NCBI GenBank assembly: GCA_900548705.1
Contig: URLF01000001.1
Span: 1 to 64,000, forward strand
DNA length: 64,000 bases
Direction of reading: 5' to 3'
Source of the DNA: an uncultured Porphyromonadaceae bacterium
Lineage (GTDB): Bacteria; Bacteroidota; Bacteroidia; Bacteroidales; Muribaculaceae
Positions within the stretch are counted from its first letter, which is position 1; each line of letters starts with the position of its first letter. The notes under the pieces were generated by a model. The model ran no database searches and had not been told where the DNA came from. It saw nothing but the letters and a program-made list of their open reading frames with translations. A program made the translations under genes and the position numbers. This document shows positions 61,857 through 64,000 of this stretch, piece by piece.

Positions 61857-63179
61857 ATGGAATCATTTCTCATAAAAGCCTTGCAACTTATAGCGGCGTT
61901 ATCGCTGCTCGTCATAATCCATGAGTTCGGACATTTCCTGTGGGCCCGTATATTCAAAATCAGAGTAGAGAAATTCTATCTCTTTTTCAACCCTTGGTTC
62001 TCCCTCTTTAAATGGAAACCGAAGAATAGCGACACGGAATATGGTATTGGCTGGCTTCCATTAGGCGGCTATGTGAAAATCGCCGGGATGATTGACGAGT
62101 CGATGGACAAAGAGCAGATGTCGCAACCCGCCAAGCCCGACGAATTCCGTGTGAAACCGGCATGGCAACGTCTTCTGGTGATGACCGGAGGTGTCCTAAA
62201 CAATTTCATCCTGGCCATCATAATATACGCCGGGATAGCCTGGTACTGGGGGGAAAAGACAATCCCGTATGAAAACGCCTATGAGGGGATGGATTTCGCC
62301 CCTGCGGCAATCGAGATGGGTTTCCGGACGGGAGACATATTGCTGGCCGCAGACGGAGCTAAAATCGACCAGAAAGACCGCGCCCATCTTTTCAAACTGC
62401 TTGAATCCAAGAAAGTCACAGTGTTGCGCAATCATCGCGACACAATCGATATCCTACTCCCAAAAAACGCGATTGAGAAACTCGATCCCGAACAAGGCTT
62501 CATGGGATACCGCATTCCTGTGTTTGTGAAGAATGTGGTCCCAGGCGAACCCGCCGCCCACGCCGGCTTGCAGGCTGATGACCGCATAATCGCTGTCGGA
62601 GATTCCCTCACACCATCGTTCGGCGAACTCGCCCAAGCATTATACCTTAATGGAAGACGCAAGACCACCGTCACTGTGCTTCGCGGCAATGACACCATCA
62701 CTCTCGCCGCCACTCCGACTGCCGACGGCAAACTCGGGTTCGAGCTCAAACGGCCTCTTGAGGTATTTGTGTGTGACACTACCCGTTACGGCTTCTTCCA
62801 GTCAATACCTGTTGGAGTCACAAACGGCACAGAAATGCTTGTCACCTATGTCGGCTCATTGAAACATATTTTCAGCAAGACCGGTGCTCAATCCATCGGT
62901 GGATTCGGGGCAATCGGCAACATGTTCCCGGCCAAATGGAACTGGCGCACCTTTTGGGAAATGACAGCATTCCTGTCAATAATCCTTGCATTTATGAACC
63001 TGCTGCCTATTCCCGCGCTTGATGGCGGACATGTGGCATTCCTGCTTTGGGAGGTCATCACCCGTCGCAAGCCTTCGGAGAAATTCCTGGAGAGAGCCCA
63101 ACTTGCGGGAATGCTGTTCCTTATAGCACTCCTGCTGTATGCTAATTTCAATGACATATACAGGTTCCTGATTAAATAA
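61857..63179 (+). CDS. rseP: Site-2 intramembrane metalloprotease RseP
   Basis: Membrane-embedded zinc protease that cleaves anti-sigma factors and signal-peptide remnants; 440 residues. The first helix has VIIHEFGHFLWA with His22, Glu23 and His26, and the C-terminal NLLPIPALDGGH near 383 gives the third ligand Asp. Two PDZ domains lie between (about 130-210 and 215-305; VVPGEPAAHAGLQADDRIIAVGDS). The anti-sigma-like protein encoded at 16183 is the kind of substrate this enzyme may process (inference). It forms an operon with dxr. Confidence 0.95.
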   Translation: MESFLIKALQLIAALSLLVIIHEFGHFLWARIFKIRVEKFYLFFNPWFSLFKWKPKNSDTEYGIGWLPLGGYVKIAGMIDESMDKEQMSQPAKPDEFRVKPAWQRLLVMTGGVLNNFILAIIIYAGIAWYWGEKTIPYENAYEGMDFAPAAIEMGFRTGDILLAADGAKIDQKDRAHLFKLLESKKVTVLRNHRDTIDILLPKNAIEKLDPEQGFMGYRIPVFVKNVVPGEPAAHAGLQADDRIIAVGDSLTPSFGELAQALYLNGRRKTTVTVLRGNDTITLAATPTADGKLGFELKRPLEVFVCDTTRYGFFQSIPVGVTNGTEMLVTYVGSLKHIFSKTGAQSIGGFGAIGNMFPAKWNWRTFWEMTAFLSIILAFMNLLPIPALDGGHVAFLLWEVITRRKPSEKFLERAQLAGMLFLIALLLYANFNDIYRFLIK

Positions 63180-63189
63180 AGCATCCTTC

Positions 63190-64000
63190 ATGAAGATACT
63201 CCGATTAAAAAAAGGAAAAGAAGAATCGCTCGACCGTTTCCACCCCTGGGTGTTTTCCGGAGCTTTGACCGAACCACTGCCTGAAAATCTTGAAGAGGGA
63301 GAGGTTGTCGGTGTGGAAAATTCAACAGGTCGTTTCATCGGCACCGGACATTTCCAGGTTGGCTCCATAGCTGTCAGGATTCTGGACTTCTCAGAGCGTG
63401 AGATTGACGCGTCCTTTTTCGCTGAACGGCTTCGAGAGGCTCTTGCCGTAAGGGAAACTCTCGGCTTGAGCCGTCCTGACAACAATGCCTTCCGTCTCGT
63501 CCATGGCGAAGGGGACTTCCTGCCCGGACTTGTCGTAGACATATATGGGCCGACCGCAGTCGTGCAAGCCCATTCACCTGGTATGCACTACTGTCGCGAC
63601 ATAATTGCCCGGGAGCTGGTGAATCTCAAGAACATCGACATAAAGAATGTCTATTACAAGTCTGAGACGACATTGCCTTTCAAAGCCCGGCTCGACCCTC
63701 AGAATGACTACCTGATAGGAGGCTTCGCCGGCAATGAGGCTGTCGAGAACGGCTTGAAATTCAACATAGACTGGCTGCGAGGCCAGAAGACAGGCTTCTT
63801 TGTCGACCAAAGAGACAATCGTTCCCTACTTGAACATTACTCCAAAGGGCGGAAAGTTCTTAATATGTTCTGTTATACCGGAGGATTCTCTGTCTACGCT
63901 ATGAGGGGAGGAGCCGAGCTGGTTCACTCGGTTGATTCTTCAGAAAAAGCCATCACATTGACAGATGCCAACATCAACCTGAATTTTCCCGGTGATGCCC
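63190..64000 (+). CDS. RlmI-like class I SAM-dependent rRNA methyltransferase (cut by window end)
   Basis: The N-terminal 270 residues of a 5-methylcytosine methyltransferase of the RlmI/YccW family. A PUA domain comes first (LKKGKEESLDRFHPWVFSGAL, then GEVVGVENSTGRFIGTGHF). The linker contains FRLVHGEGDFLPGLVVDIYG, then the RNA-binding GQKTGFFVDQRDNR, and SAM motif I NMFCYTGGFSVYAMRGGAE. The catalytic Cys lies beyond the window. Starts 10 nt after rseP, so it is probably part of that transcript. The position of the methylated base cannot be told. Confidence 0.9.
   Translation, partial: MKILRLKKGKEESLDRFHPWVFSGALTEPLPENLEEGEVVGVENSTGRFIGTGHFQVGSIAVRILDFSEREIDASFFAERLREALAVRETLGLSRPDNNAFRLVHGEGDFLPGLVVDIYGPTAVVQAHSPGMHYCRDIIARELVNLKNIDIKNVYYKSETTLPFKARLDPQNDYLIGGFAGNEAVENGLKFNIDWLRGQKTGFFVDQRDNRSLLEHYSKGRKVLNMFCYTGGFSVYAMRGGAELVHSVDSSEKAITLTDANINLNFPGDA

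Noticed and set aside
1..64000. CRISPR array, prophage or conjugative element
   Set aside because: No regularly spaced direct repeats, integrase, transposase or phage structural gene was seen. The single DUF5131-like gene is not enough for a phage call.

Overview
The window looks like chromosomal DNA from a member of the order Bacteroidales, most plausibly a gut Muribaculaceae-type organism (inferred from gene content; no rRNA is present to test it). Pointers are the promoter grammar (TTTG or TTG, about 20 nt, then TAnnTTTG) upstream of many genes, a UpxY-type antiterminator heading a capsule locus, a type IX secretion-like C-terminal domain, an M56/BlaI pair, two Omp85/porin-like barrels, and MurNAc recycling through AmgK/MurU.

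Layout. 1-317 is a gene-free, hairpin-rich left end. 318-5690 (minus) holds purT and a probable operon: AmgK-RapZ fusion, murU, SPFH protein, DUF5131-like protein. 5800-9157 (plus) holds prfA, pyrF and pgk. 9240-14460 (minus) holds a ROK sugar kinase, an MFS carrier, a divergent K+-channel-like protein and a metal permease with an HMA tail. 14615-17176 (minus) is an ECF sigma / anti-sigma-like / secreted protein / outer-membrane barrel operon. It is followed by an HMA-AraC fusion regulator, a TPR protein and gyrA (to 21768). 22058-26857 (plus) holds the proteostasis genes clpC and htpG. 26985-29940 (plus) holds an Omp85-like barrel and a frameshifted phosphoethanolamine transferase. 30004-32144 (minus) is an M56 peptidase/TonB protein and its BlaI repressor with tandem operators over the promoter. 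32343-34591 (plus) is ahpC-ahpF, and 34672-36306 (minus) is a T9SS-type secreted protein.

36499-56862 is a surface polysaccharide locus. A strong promoter and a structured leader of about 230 nt precede upxY. After that come about twenty mostly overlapping plus-strand genes: hexapeptide acyltransferases, an aminotransferase, two Wzx flippases, two Wzy-like polymerases, six glycosyltransferases, a CapA-like protein, an ATP-grasp ligase, an ornithine-cyclodeaminase-family enzyme, a LicD-like/cytidylyltransferase fusion and a LicD protein. A Rho-independent terminator closes the locus. The first part (37.3-52.7 kb) is visibly AT-rich, carries a decayed ATP-grasp gene and a frameshifted acyltransferase, and appears to encode a phospho-amino-alcohol or amino-acid decoration. 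The last four genes (52.7-56.8 kb) are richer in G+C and form a second acyltransferase/Wzx/Wzy/GT block. No initiating sugar-phosphate transferase is present.

57130-64000 (plus) returns to core genes: nrdD-nrdG, a small outer-membrane barrel, dxr-rseP and the start of an RlmI-like methyltransferase cut by the window edge.

The most interesting items are the AmgK-RapZ fusion in a cell-wall recycling operon, the LicD-like/cytidylyltransferase/LicD/aminotransferase set, the long-range-paired capsule leader, the inverted repeat that buries the channel gene's start codon, and the two metal-domain fusions (HMA-AraC and permease-HMA).
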